From assembly GCA_963674895.2 (NCBI GenBank), contig CAXXCY010000003.1, positions 744,001 through 808,000 on the forward strand: a DNA stretch of 64,000 nt, read 5' to 3'. How positions within the stretch are numbered: position 1 is the first letter of the stretch; each line of letters opens with the position of its first letter. The notes beneath the pieces were generated by a model. It saw only the letters and a program-made list of their open reading frames with translations, had not been told where the DNA came from and ran no database searches. Shown here one piece after another: positions 1-7,933 of this stretch. The position numbers and the translations under genes are program-made. The DNA is from CAXXOK01 sp963674895 (lineage in GTDB: Bacteria; Bacillota; Clostridia; Christensenellales; Aristaeellaceae).

Positions 1-429
1 GACCTGCATGGGGATTTTGATCTGTTCCTGCAAATTCGCCCGGTACAATTGGCCGGCCTTCTGCCCGTTGCATACGATCATGCGGACCTGCGTTCCCCGC
101 AGCAGGGACCCGATATCGTTCAGCTTCAGCGGCGTAAGGGTACTGTCGGCGCTGCCGGTGATATCGCACGCGGAAACCACATCCCAAAGCGCGATGCGGT
201 TGATACGTAAAAACGCGGTCTTATCATCGATCGAACCGGGGACGCCTTGTGAAAACAAGGCGGCGGTCACGCGCCAGAACCGGTTCTGCGGGTGCCCGTA
301 ATAAAACGAGTTCAGCCGGGATTGCACGGATGGAAAGGAACCCAGCACCAATACCCGGGAACGCGCGTCGATCACAGGCTCGAACGGATGGACCAGGCCC
401 TGATATACGCTTGCCCGTTGTGTTTTCAT
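1..429 (-). CDS. DNA-deoxyinosine glycosylase (uracil-DNA glycosylase superfamily), C-terminus cut by window edge
   Basis: Reading the minus strand from an ATG at 429 gives 143 codons with no stop before the window edge, so the gene is partial. The N-terminal part carries VLVLGSFPS followed by FYYGHPQNRFW and then ALWDVVSACDITGSADS. This is the arrangement of the hypoxanthine/deoxyinosine-DNA glycosylase branch of the UDG superfamily, which removes deaminated bases during base excision repair. The start is supported by a GGAAAGGAAA ribosome-binding stretch a few bases upstream. It lies just downstream of the HU gene, separated by a terminator hairpin, so it probably has its own or read-through expression. 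The Mug-type G:T/U mismatch glycosylases are the alternative family; the PQNRFW block favours the deoxyinosine group. Confidence 0.8.
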   Translation of the reverse strand, partial: MKTQRASVYQGLVHPFEPVIDARSRVLVLGSFPSVQSRLNSFYYGHPQNRFWRVTAALFSQGVPGSIDDKTAFLRINRIALWDVVSACDITGSADSTLTPLKLNDIGSLLRGTQVRMIVCNGQKAGQLYRANLQEQIKIPMQV

Positions 430-449
430 CGGGTTTCCTTTCCAAGAAC

Positions 450-477
450 AACGCCCACATCGGCTGATGCGGGCGTT
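450..477 (-). terminator. Intrinsic terminator after HU gene
   Basis: An inverted repeat with arms AACGCCC/GGGCGTT, one A-C mismatch, then CATC/GATG around a four-base loop lies 20 bases past the HU stop. On the minus strand it is followed by the T-rich TTGTTCTT, which makes it a reasonable intrinsic terminator. Confidence 0.6.
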
Positions 478-496
478 GCGGTGAGGTTTGATATGA

Positions 497-769
497 TTAG
501 TTTACGCTGTCCTTGAGGCCCTTGCCGGCCTTGAAAACAGGCGCCTTGGAAGCGGCAATTTTGATCTGCTCGCCGGTGCGGGGATTTCTGGCGACACGGG
601 CGGGGCGTTTGCGAACCTCGAACGAACCGAAGCCAACGATTTGTACTTTGTCGCCCTTTTTCAGCGCGGCTGCGATAACGTCAGTGATCGCGCCAAGCGC
701 CTTTTCAGCGTCTTTTTTGGAGATTTTCGCTTTGTCTGCGATAGCTGCGGTTAATTCTGCTTTGTTCAT
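497..769 (-). CDS. hup: HU family DNA-binding protein
   Basis: This 90-residue protein is the length of a standard HU subunit. It starts MNKAELTAAIADKAKISKKDAEKA and has the DNA-bending arm signature GFGSFEVRKRPARVARNPRTGE, with the conserved RNP at the arm tip. HU dimers bend and compact chromosomal DNA. The ATG is preceded by AGGAGG at the correct distance. The gene lies 74 bases downstream of mazG on the same strand, the order seen in many Clostridia next to yabM and yabN, and it ends before a clear terminator. No convincing dedicated promoter was seen in the short gap, but HU genes are usually strongly expressed. Confidence 0.95.
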   Translation of the reverse strand: MNKAELTAAIADKAKISKKDAEKALGAITDVIAAALKKGDKVQIVGFGSFEVRKRPARVARNPRTGEQIKIAASKAPVFKAGKGLKDSVN

Positions 770-843
770 GTGATAGATCCTCCTTTAAATCTTGATTACT
801 CATATGTCGATGCCGGGATACCCAGCAGAAAAGCACAGTTCAT

Positions 844-2298
844 TCAGGAATCCTTCATGGTCATGTGCTTCTCTTTCAACCAGTATACATCCATTTCGCT
901 CAAAGTCAAGTCCTCAATTGATTTTCCTTCACTTGACAGCCTGTTTTCCATGCCCCGAAAACGGCGGATGAACTTGTTGACGGCGTCATATAGCGCGACG
1001 TCGGGGTTCACTCCGCACAGCCTGCAGACGTTCACCGCGGAGAAGAGCAGATCGCCCAATTCCTCTTCCGGATCTTTCCCCGCCTCCAGACAGGTGAGAA
1101 TTTCGCCGTATTCCTCGCGCACCTTATCAAGCGCAGACGCCGCGTCCGGGAAATCAAACCCGACCTTGGCGGCCTTTTGCTGAATTTTGGATGCGCGTAT
1201 GCCCGCGCTCAGGCCTTTGGATACGTTGTCCATCGCGTCCGCAACGTTCTCGATGCCGCGCTGCCTGCGCTTGATCGTTTCCCAGTTCTCCAAAACCTGC
1301 GACGCCGTATCCGCCTTGACCGTGCCGAACACGTGCGGATGGCGCTCGATCAGCTTGGCGGTAATGGACGTGGTGACGTCCTGCAGGGTAAACTCGCCGC
1401 ACTGCGCGGCGATGACCGCATGGAAGATTACCTGCAAAAGCACGTCGCCGAGCTCCTCGCACATATGCTCAGGATCCGCCTCCCGGACGGCGTCGATAAA
1501 CTCGTAGCTCTCCTCCAGCAGGTTGGGCAGCAGGCTTTCATGGGTCTGTTCCTTATCCCACGGGCAGCCGCCCTTGGAACGGAGCCGGCGCATGACGGCG
1601 TACAGATCGTCCATGGCGAAGCGTTTGCGCTCCTCAAGCGGCGCGGCGGCATACAGGCAGGCCGTGAGATGGTCATAGCGCTCCTGCCGGTCCAGTTCGA
1701 ACAGCGGAATGGCGCGCATGGTCAGTTTACCGGAGGCGTTTCCGCTGAAAAACACAATCTGCGTCCGGTCGTCCAGCACTTGCATGAGTTTGAGCTTGCA
1801 CGCTCCCGCGCAAGCCTGGCTGTGCAGTTCGGACAGGAAGCAGGAGACGTTGGGATTGAGTTCGTCGGCGCGGAGGAACGCTTCAGCGGCGGACAGGCGG
1901 AGGTTTCCAAGCCCGGCCTGCGCCAGCGCGAGGCAGCGGTCCGCATGGCTGACGCCCGGCAGAACACATATCTTGCCCTTATCCTCAACGCTCGCCAGCA
2001 GTGCGGAAACGGTGGTATCCAGCGCGGCGTCCGCCACCGCGTAAACGACGAGGTCCTTCGCAGCCGCTTCCGTCACGTACTGCGCCGCGGATTGATTGAA
2101 CGTGTCGAAAGTCCCGGCCTGTTCATACAGGTCGTCAAGCGATTCATAGGTAAGCCCGTTCTCCTCCAGCCAGGCCGCGACCGGATGGCGCGCCGTGCGC
2201 AGAATGATATGCCCGGCGCCGCGCAGCGTATCCAGCGCGCCGGCCGTCAGCAGGCTCATGTCCCCCGTCGAAACCGAAAGTACCGTGATGGCATTCAA
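844..2298 (-). CDS. mazG: YabN-type fusion: tetrapyrrole-methylase-like domain plus MazG nucleotide pyrophosphohydrolase
   Basis: A two-domain protein. The N-terminal half (about residues 1-215) is a degenerate tetrapyrrole (corrin/porphyrin) methylase-like domain. The C-terminal half holds a MazG module with KGGCPWDKEQTHESLL, LEESYEFIDAV and EELGDVLLQV (the EExxE and ExxD metal-binding pattern), and a second weaker MazG repeat with EELGDLLFSAVNVCR. MazG hydrolyses non-canonical or excess NTPs to NMP and pyrophosphate. The fusion is the same as in B. subtilis YabN. A GTG at 2331 is possible, but the TTG at 2298 has GGAGG eight bases upstream and starts right at the domain, so it is preferred. 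It follows the flippase gene by about 66 bases, as yabM-yabN. Confidence 0.92.
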   Translation of the reverse strand: MNAITVLSVSTGDMSLLTAGALDTLRGAGHIILRTARHPVAAWLEENGLTYESLDDLYEQAGTFDTFNQSAAQYVTEAAAKDLVVYAVADAALDTTVSALLASVEDKGKICVLPGVSHADRCLALAQAGLGNLRLSAAEAFLRADELNPNVSCFLSELHSQACAGACKLKLMQVLDDRTQIVFFSGNASGKLTMRAIPLFELDRQERYDHLTACLYAAAPLEERKRFAMDDLYAVMRRLRSKGGCPWDKEQTHESLLPNLLEESYEFIDAVREADPEHMCEELGDVLLQVIFHAVIAAQCGEFTLQDVTTSITAKLIERHPHVFGTVKADTASQVLENWETIKRRQRGIENVADAMDNVSKGLSAGIRASKIQQKAAKVGFDFPDAASALDKVREEYGEILTCLEAGKDPEEELGDLLFSAVNVCRLCGVNPDVALYDAVNKFIRRFRGMENRLSSEGKSIEDLTLSEMDVYWLKEKHMTMKDS

Positions 2299-2364
2299 TC
2301 CGTTTGCCTCCGTTTGAAAGGGTGCGGACACGAGAACAGAACATCCGTCTCATGTCCGTACCCT

Positions 2365-3960
2365 CTATGATTTCAACCGCTTGATCAGCGGGATGATTTC
2401 ATCTTTTTTCAGCGTTCCGAACAATAAAGACGCCCCCGTATAGACCGCGAAACCGATCAGGATCAAACCGAGGGTTATCAGCCGCCCGCCTGGCAGCACC
2501 AGCATCAGCAGGTACAGGACGCCGGTCATCAGCAGGGACGCGGCCAGGGGTTTTACGAAAAGATGGACCGGGTCCCAGGGAAGTCCAGTGTATTTATGGA
2601 CGAAATACAGGTTTGGCAGCATGCTGGTCGTATAGCATACCAGCGAGCCGATCGACGCACCGAGAATATTGACGCTGGGCGTTGCGATGAGGAAATAGTT
2701 GATCAGCACCTTAAAGCATACGCCGATCAGCAGCGTGTACATGGGAATCTTCTGCTTATGCAGCCCCTGTAAAATCCCGCTCGTCGCCTGTACTACGGTG
2801 AACAGTACGATCGTAAATCCGGAATAGGCGAGCAAAACCGCGGTTTGATCCAGTGCTTCCGGGGATGAAAACGGATATACCATCGCCAGGATCGGCTTGG
2901 CAAGGATGCTCATGCCGAAGCTGCACGGAAGGCCGAGCAGAAACGCCATGCGCAGCCCGGCATGGGTACTGCGCTTCACGGCCTGCGTATCGTTGCGCGC
3001 GACGTTTGCGGAGATGGCGGGTACCATGCTCATGGAGATCGCGAGCGCCAGGGCGGTCGGGACGTTGATCAGCGTGATCACATATCCGGAGAAGCGCCCG
3101 TACATCGCGCGCGCGGCGTCGCGGGCAAAGCCCGCCCCGTTCACCAGAAGATTGACGATCATACCCGAGTCGATAAACGACGCCAGCGGGATGATGCACG
3201 CGCCGATCGTGATGGGGATGGCGAGCGAGAGGAGGCTGCGGTTGATTTGCCGCCAGCCTGAAACAGGAATATCCTCGTTTTGCCGGTAAGCGTCAAGCGA
3301 CTTCCGCTCGCGGGCATAGACGAGGAACATAAACAGCAGCGCGACCCCTTCGCCAATGGAGGTGCCCAGCAGCGCGCCCGCTGCCGCATAGCCGATATTG
3401 ATTCCGCCCGTCCCGTCCATTCCGATTTTGGAACCGAGATAGGCAAGCGGCAGGGCGATCACAATTTTTCCAAGCTGCTCGATCAGCTGGCTGATCGCGG
3501 TGGGCTTCATATTCCGCAGCCCCTGCATAAACCCGCGGAACGCGCTCATCGTACACACAAGGGCGACGGACGGCGCGATGGCGACGAAACCGGAAACGGT
3601 CAGCGGGTCGCCGACACGGTTGCTTAAAAACGTGCGGAACGCGATCATCAGCGCTGTGCCGACCAGCCCGATGGCGGTGAGGATCAGCAGCGCGTTTTTA
3701 AAGGTGCGCCGCGTGTTGCGCACATCGCCTTTGGCAAGGTTGAAGCTGACGATGCGGCTGATGGCGACGGGAAGCCCGGCGGAGGATATGGTTAACAGCA
3801 GGTTATACGTCGGGAACACCAGCTGATACGTACCAAGGCCCTGCTCGCCGATCAGCCAGGCAAGCGGTATGCGGTACAGCACCGCGATGATCTTGCAGAT
3901 CAGGCCCGTGATGCCAAGCACCGTAATCCCGCCGATAATGGTCTGTTGTTTCGCGCTCAC
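2365..3960 (-). CDS. SpoVB/YabM-type polysaccharide flippase (MVF/MurJ superfamily)
   Basis: About 531 residues with roughly 14 hydrophobic segments typical of the MOP/MVF exporter superfamily. The N-terminus has GITVLGITGLICKIIAVLYRIPLAWLIG-like features: an amphipathic first helix and the LYRIPLAW stretch common to Stage V sporulation protein B and YabM. These membrane proteins are thought to flip lipid-linked cell-wall or spore-cortex precursors. The GTG at 3960 has GGGAGG seven bases upstream and is preferred to an upstream TTG at 3975 that overlaps that site. Followed by mazG and hup, it reproduces the yabM-yabN neighbourhood. Exact substrate (lipid II, cortex precursor or another polysaccharide) cannot be read from sequence. 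Confidence 0.88.
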   Translation of the reverse strand: MSAKQQTIIGGITVLGITGLICKIIAVLYRIPLAWLIGEQGLGTYQLVFPTYNLLLTISSAGLPVAISRIVSFNLAKGDVRNTRRTFKNALLILTAIGLVGTALMIAFRTFLSNRVGDPLTVSGFVAIAPSVALVCTMSAFRGFMQGLRNMKPTAISQLIEQLGKIVIALPLAYLGSKIGMDGTGGINIGYAAAGALLGTSIGEGVALLFMFLVYARERKSLDAYRQNEDIPVSGWRQINRSLLSLAIPITIGACIIPLASFIDSGMIVNLLVNGAGFARDAARAMYGRFSGYVITLINVPTALALAISMSMVPAISANVARNDTQAVKRSTHAGLRMAFLLGLPCSFGMSILAKPILAMVYPFSSPEALDQTAVLLAYSGFTIVLFTVVQATSGILQGLHKQKIPMYTLLIGVCFKVLINYFLIATPSVNILGASIGSLVCYTTSMLPNLYFVHKYTGLPWDPVHLFVKPLAASLLMTGVLYLLMLVLPGGRLITLGLILIGFAVYTGASLLFGTLKKDEIIPLIKRLKS

Positions 3961-3990
3961 CGGACAACCTCCCAACGATTTTCATTGCCC

Positions 3991-3996
3991 ATTATA
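3991..3996 (-). promoter_or_regulatory. -10 element upstream of the flippase gene
   Basis: The minus strand reads TGGTATAAT, with a perfect -10 hexamer 30 bases before the GTG start. No good -35 lies at 17 bases. A TTGAAG occurs 20 bases upstream, so only the -10 is claimed. Confidence 0.5.
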
Positions 3997-4029
3997 CCAG
4001 ATTTACGCATCAATCGCTTCAATCCGTTC

Positions 4030-4062
4030 AAAAAGGGCGCTCCGCCGTATGGTGAAGCGCCC
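4030..4062 (-). terminator. Intrinsic terminator after prsA-like gene
   Basis: Arms GGGCGCT and AGCGCCC form a long GC-rich stem with further inner pairing and a short loop. On the minus strand it is followed by five T. It lies 20 bases past the stop of the foldase gene and separates it from the flippase operon. Confidence 0.8.
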
Positions 4063-4083
4063 ATTTCATCGTGACGGAGTGAC

Positions 4084-5451
4084 CTAATCCGCCAGCCTTT
4101 TGGTGTAGGTTTTTGCGTTCGCGTCCGCCATCCACTGGTTGACGGTCTGATCGTACAGCGTATCCTGCTTTTGTCCCAGCAGCTGGGCTTCGATCTGGTC
4201 GCTGATCTCGGAGAGCTCCACCTGGCCGGAATTCAGATCGCTGGCGTATTGCAGAATGTGAATGCCGTAGCCGGACCGGAACGGATCGGAGATATCCCCG
4301 ACGTTTTTAAGTGCCATGGCCGCGGAAACAAACTCGCTGACGTACGTGGTCAGCCCGTTGCAAATGAGATATCCGCTGGATTTCTGAGGCTCGGACTGCA
4401 TGCCGGCATCTTCTCCGTATTCCGCGACCAGCGCGTCGAAGTCTTCCCCGGCGCTGATCATTTCAAGCACCGTATTCACCGTCGGCTGAATAGCGATATA
4501 GGCGGTTTCGTTCAGCGTATCGTATTGCTCATTAAGCGACTGCAGCTCGGCGCTCAGCGTATCCGACTGGCTCGTCAGTTCCTCTCGGCTTTTGGCCTGG
4601 TCCGGCGTATCGTCAGCCGGATCTTCCGGCAATTCGGCGATGGCTTCCGTCGTGGCGTCCAAAGTATCCTGCTTGTCTGCGATTTCTGACGAAAGGGTCG
4701 CGAGCGTCGATTTGTCGTCGTCGCTGATCTTGACCAGCAGGTTCTTGACGTAGCGGTATCCGTCCGGGACAAAATAGATGATGGCGCCGCTGCTCACATC
4801 GCTTGCGTACTGGGTCAGGTTGGACGCGTACGTGGTGATTGCGTTGGCGACGTTGGTGTTGTATTCGGCCTGAATCTCATCCTCGGTCACCGCGACGTCT
4901 TTGACGACATAATCCTTCAGCTTCGCCAGGGACGCGCTAGTTTTTTCCTGTTCCGTGAGGCTTTCCCTGGAGCCGTAGCCAAGTTCCAGTATCTTTGCTT
5001 CCACGGCGGCGTCCAGCTCTTCCCCGGTCAGCTCGGTATCGGCGAAGAAATAGGTCTTGACGGAGGAGATATAGCTTTCGTACGTATCTTCCACCGTTTT
5101 GCTGATCGCAGCCAGCTCCTCATCGGTGAACTGATCCAACCCGTATTCCTTTATTTTCTGTTGCGTTACAGCTTCTTCAATCAAGGCGTTGATCGCGGAC
5201 TCCTGCGCGGAGGCGATGGTATCCGCATCCGTCCGGTCATAGTTCATGCCGTAATAACTGTACATATATTCCTGATAATCCATTACGTTCTGGATTGCCT
5301 GCTGGACGTCCGCCTTGACGTAGGTTTTTCCGGCAACTTCGATGATAACCGTCTGCGCGTCGACCTGCGCGTCTTTCACGATCAGGCCGCAGCTGGAGGT
5401 GAAAGCGACAACGAAACAAAGCAGCATCGCCAGTAAAGCATATTTGCGCAT
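4084..5451 (-). CDS. PrsA/SurA-like peptidyl-prolyl isomerase lipoprotein
   Basis: 455 residues. The N-terminus is a lipoprotein signal peptide with lipobox-like FTSSC, the cysteine being residue 21. It is followed by a SurA_N-like helical region rich in Glu/Gln (residues ~35-190). The C-terminal third (about 330-420) matches a parvulin rotamase: ISAGEDFDALVAEYGEDAGM, GYLICNGL, then VGDISDPFRSGYGIHIL. A Ser/Thr/Glu-rich coiled segment (about 240-310) interrupts the chaperone and parvulin parts. It would act on the outer face of the membrane as a foldase for secreted proteins, which fits the secretory genes later in the window. In related genomes the gene lies next to the mfd/spoVT/yabM block, as here. 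It has its own promoter and terminator. Confidence 0.85.
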   Translation of the reverse strand: MRKYALLAMLLCFVVAFTSSCGLIVKDAQVDAQTVIIEVAGKTYVKADVQQAIQNVMDYQEYMYSYYGMNYDRTDADTIASAQESAINALIEEAVTQQKIKEYGLDQFTDEELAAISKTVEDTYESYISSVKTYFFADTELTGEELDAAVEAKILELGYGSRESLTEQEKTSASLAKLKDYVVKDVAVTEDEIQAEYNTNVANAITTYASNLTQYASDVSSGAIIYFVPDGYRYVKNLLVKISDDDKSTLATLSSEIADKQDTLDATTEAIAELPEDPADDTPDQAKSREELTSQSDTLSAELQSLNEQYDTLNETAYIAIQPTVNTVLEMISAGEDFDALVAEYGEDAGMQSEPQKSSGYLICNGLTTYVSEFVSAAMALKNVGDISDPFRSGYGIHILQYASDLNSGQVELSEISDQIEAQLLGQKQDTLYDQTVNQWMADANAKTYTKRLAD

Positions 5452-5494
5452 ACCGAAGGTCTCCCCTTATCTGTCTATTTTGAAACGCCAGTGT

Positions 5495-5523
5495 ATTATA
5501 CTGAATTTATTGGGAAACGGCAA
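5495..5523 (-). promoter_or_regulatory. Sigma-A-type promoter for prsA-like gene
   Basis: Minus strand: TTGCCG, a 17-base spacer, then a perfect TATAAT. The -35 touches the end of lepB. The -10 is about 44 bases from the ATG at 5451. Confidence 0.65.
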
Positions 5524-5524
5524 G

Positions 5525-6115
5525 CTATTCGATGCTGCGCATGCTGTCGAACGGGAAAAACACATACCGGACATGGCCCTTGATCTGATTGCGGATCAGG
5601 GTATCCACGCCCGAGGAACGGCTGTCGCGGCTGTTGTCGCGGTTATCCCCCATCACAAAGTACTCGTTGTCGCCGAGCACGCGCTCCGCCATATTGGCGT
5701 AAAACGGGCTGTCGTTTCGCTCGGGCGTCAGATAGGTTTCATCGAGCGCCTCCCCGTTGCGGTATACGATGTTGTTTTCAATGACAAGCGTATCCCCCGG
5801 CAGGCCGATCAGCCGTTTGACGTAGTTCTTGGTACTCTCTGGATATTTGCAGATAATCACGTCGCCGCTCTCCGGCTCGCCGAATATATAGTCAAACTTC
5901 GTTACGAACATCAGCTCCCGGTCGTGCAGCGTGTCCAGCATGCTGCTGCCGTCCACGCGGACGGGCTCGAAGATAAACCCGCGTATGCACAGCGCGATAA
6001 TGACTGCGGAACCGAGCGTCAGTATCCAGCTGATCGTTTCTTTGATAATCATTTTTTTCTTCTCTTCCGGCGTCATCTCGGAAAATTTTTTCTTGTCCTG
6101 TTTTGGCTTGGCCAT
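5525..6115 (-). CDS. lepB: Signal peptidase I
   Basis: 197 residues from the ATG at 6115. A charged N-terminus is followed by one membrane helix (about residues 27-46) and the type I peptidase boxes: GSSML with the catalytic serine at residue 58, GDVIICKYP, YVKRLIGLPGD with the catalytic lysine at residue 100, and GDNRDNSRDSR. This is the ordinary Ser/Lys prokaryotic enzyme that removes Sec signal peptides outside the membrane. It contrasts with the Ser/His SipW-type protease at 43.4-43.9 kb. An upstream in-frame start would run 63 codons through the DUF951 gene and is rejected. Its ATG shares one base with the TGA of the preceding gene (TGATG), suggesting translational coupling. Confidence 0.95.
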   Translation of the reverse strand: MAKPKQDKKKFSEMTPEEKKKMIIKETISWILTLGSAVIIALCIRGFIFEPVRVDGSSMLDTLHDRELMFVTKFDYIFGEPESGDVIICKYPESTKNYVKRLIGLPGDTLVIENNIVYRNGEALDETYLTPERNDSPFYANMAERVLGDNEYFVMGDNRDNSRDSRSSGVDTLIRNQIKGHVRYVFFPFDSMRSIE

Positions 6116-6354
6116 CAAAGACGTCCCCCTTCGTTTCGCATTCTTTCCAGTGTCTCCGCCTCGGGCACCGGCCCCTGCTCCAGAACCTTTTTCCGGCGCT
6201 TCATAAAAACGGACCGATCCAGCATTACGATTCTGCCGCAGCCGAGACATTTGATCTTGATATCGGCGCCGATGCGGATCACCCGCCACTGATCGCCGCC
6301 GCACGGATGCTGTTTGCGCATCTGCACAATATCATCCAAACGGATTTCATCCAT
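6115..6354 (-). CDS. DUF951 family small protein
   Basis: 79 residues. It begins with IRLDDIVQMRKQHPCGGDQW and then DIKIKCLGCGRIVMLDRS. The HPCG and CLGCG cysteines and the overall length match the DUF951 family (YyzM-like) of Firmicutes, whose function is not established; the cysteines suggest a small metal- or nucleic-acid-binding fold. GGGAGG sits seven bases before the ATG. It is the first gene of a two-gene unit with lepB, overlapping by one base. Family assignment is firm; role is unknown. Confidence 0.88.
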   Translation of the reverse strand: MDEIRLDDIVQMRKQHPCGGDQWRVIRIGADIKIKCLGCGRIVMLDRSVFMKRRKKVLEQGPVPEAETLERMRNEGGRL

Positions 6355-6389
6355 TCTGTGCCTCCCGTATCGGTACGCAACTATGCAAT

Positions 6390-6418
6390 ATTATACATCC
6401 GCCGCAATGAAGAAACAA
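6390..6418 (-). promoter_or_regulatory. Promoter for DUF951-lepB, overlapping the gltD terminator
   Basis: Minus strand: TTGTTT, a 17-base spacer, then TATAAT, about 36 bases before the DUF951 ATG. The -35 hexamer coincides with the T-tail and last stem bases of the gltD terminator. Confidence 0.7.
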
Positions 6419-6451
6419 GCTGTAGGCTTACGATATACGCCCACAGCTTGT
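6415..6451 (-). terminator. Intrinsic terminator after gltBD
   Basis: Arms ACAAGCTGT and ACAGCTTGT plus inner GGC/GCC pairs form a strong stem. On the minus strand it is followed by TTCTT. It lies 18 bases past the gltD stop. Confidence 0.8.
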
Positions 6452-6469
6452 AACATTTTTCAGAGCTCG

Positions 6470-7933
6470 TCATTTTGTCAGAAAAACATGGCATGCGGCG
6501 GCCGCAAGCTGGCCTTCGTTGATGGCGCGCACCACAAGGCTCTGGCCTGAGTGCATATCGCCTGCTGTAAAGACGCCCGGTTTGCTGGTTTCATAATTCT
6601 CCGCTGCGATATTGGAACGCGGATCACGCGCTAGCTCGAGCGCTTGCGCCAGCGTATCCTCAGGACCCAGGTACCCCATCGCAAGGATGACCATATCGGC
6701 ATCCCACGCTTTTTCCGTGCCCCCTACTACCCGGGGAACCATACGCCCGCTTTCGTTTTTCACCCATTCGATCCGGTCCGTTACGACGTGACCGATCGTC
6801 CCGTCCGCGTTGCGCACGATCTCGCGGGTGCTGAGCAGATAATTTCTGGGGTCCCTGCCGTATTTGGCGATCGCTTCTTCCTGCGCGTAGTCGACCTTCA
6901 GCACGCGCGGGTATTCCGGCCAGGGGTTGTTCTGCGCGCGCTCCGTGCCGGGCTCGGGCATGATTTCAAACTGCACGACGGAACGGCAGCCCTGCCTAAG
7001 CGCCGTGCCGACGCAGTCCGTGCCTGTGTCGCCGCCGCCGATCACGATCACGTCCCTGCCCTTTGCGTTCATTTCCTCCGGCAACTCTACGGATGCGTCC
7101 AGCAGCTTCTTGGTGGCGGCCGTCAGGTAATCCACCGCGAATAAAATGCCTTTTCCCTCGCGGCCGGGAACCTGCAGATCGCGGGGCTTGGTGCTGCCGC
7201 AGCAAAGCACGACCGCGTCGAACGTCTGACAGATTTCCTCCGCGGACTGGTTCACGCCGATATGCGCGTTTGTGATAAACTCGACGCCTTCCTTTTTCAT
7301 CAGATCGACGCGGCGCTTGATGACCTTCTTATCCAGCTTCATGTTCGGAATGCCGTACATCAGCAATCCGCCGGGGCTGTCCTCCCGTTCGAATACGGTC
7401 ACGCGGTGCCCGAACTGGTTGAGGAAGTTCGCTGCGGCCAGCCCCGCGGGGCCGGAGCCGATCACCGCGACTCTTTTTTCTGTGCGGGTTTCGGGGATGC
7501 GGGGCTTGATGTGCCCGGTCCTGAAGGCATGCTCGACCAGCATCAGTTCGTTCTGCCGGATGGTGACCGGAGGCTGATGGATGCCGCAGGTACACGAGCC
7601 CTCGCACGGTGCCGGGCAGACGCGCCCCGTAAATTCGGGGAAGCTGTCGGTGCGCAGCAGCCGGTCGGCGGCAGCGTTCCACTGGTCACGGTACAACAGG
7701 TCGTTCCATTCCGGAATCAGGTTATTGAGCGGACAGCCGGACACCGCGCCGTTGAGCGAGATGCCCATATGGCAGAACGGGATGCCGCAGTACATGCAGC
7801 GGGCCGCCTGTTCGCGCTGCCCTTCCACAGGCAGCGTCTCGTGAATCTCGTTCCAGTCGTTCAGCCGCTTGAGCGGATCGCGGTCCGAAGGCAGGGTGCG
7901 GTCGTATTCCAGAAATCCCAAAAGCTTACCCAC
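6470..7933 (-). CDS. gltD: Glutamate synthase small (beta) subunit
   Basis: 487 residues. The N-terminal cysteine-rich region (ARCMYCGIPFCH, CPLNNLIPEW, CPAPCEGSCTCG) binds the iron-sulfur clusters of the alpha-beta protomer. Two Rossmann motifs follow: VIGSGPAGLAAA for FAD and VIGGGDTGTDC for NADPH. The subunit passes electrons from NAD(P)H to the large subunit, which makes glutamate from glutamine and 2-oxoglutarate. Translation starts at GTG 7933, with AGGAGG nine bases upstream inside the end of gltB. The two genes overlap by eight bases, so coupled translation at a fixed ratio is likely. A terminator follows directly. Confidence 0.96.
   Translation of the reverse strand: MGKLLGFLEYDRTLPSDRDPLKRLNDWNEIHETLPVEGQREQAARCMYCGIPFCHMGISLNGAVSGCPLNNLIPEWNDLLYRDQWNAAADRLLRTDSFPEFTGRVCPAPCEGSCTCGIHQPPVTIRQNELMLVEHAFRTGHIKPRIPETRTEKRVAVIGSGPAGLAAANFLNQFGHRVTVFEREDSPGGLLMYGIPNMKLDKKVIKRRVDLMKKEGVEFITNAHIGVNQSAEEICQTFDAVVLCCGSTKPRDLQVPGREGKGILFAVDYLTAATKKLLDASVELPEEMNAKGRDVIVIGGGDTGTDCVGTALRQGCRSVVQFEIMPEPGTERAQNNPWPEYPRVLKVDYAQEEAIAKYGRDPRNYLLSTREIVRNADGTIGHVVTDRIEWVKNESGRMVPRVVGGTEKAWDADMVILAMGYLGPEDTLAQALELARDPRSNIAAENYETSKPGVFTAGDMHSGQSLVVRAINEGQLAAAACHVFLTK

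Noticed and set aside
5518..6304. Longer signal peptidase I starting at 6304
   Set aside because: The extra 63 residues are the DUF951 gene read out of frame; the ATG at 6115 overlaps the DUF951 stop.
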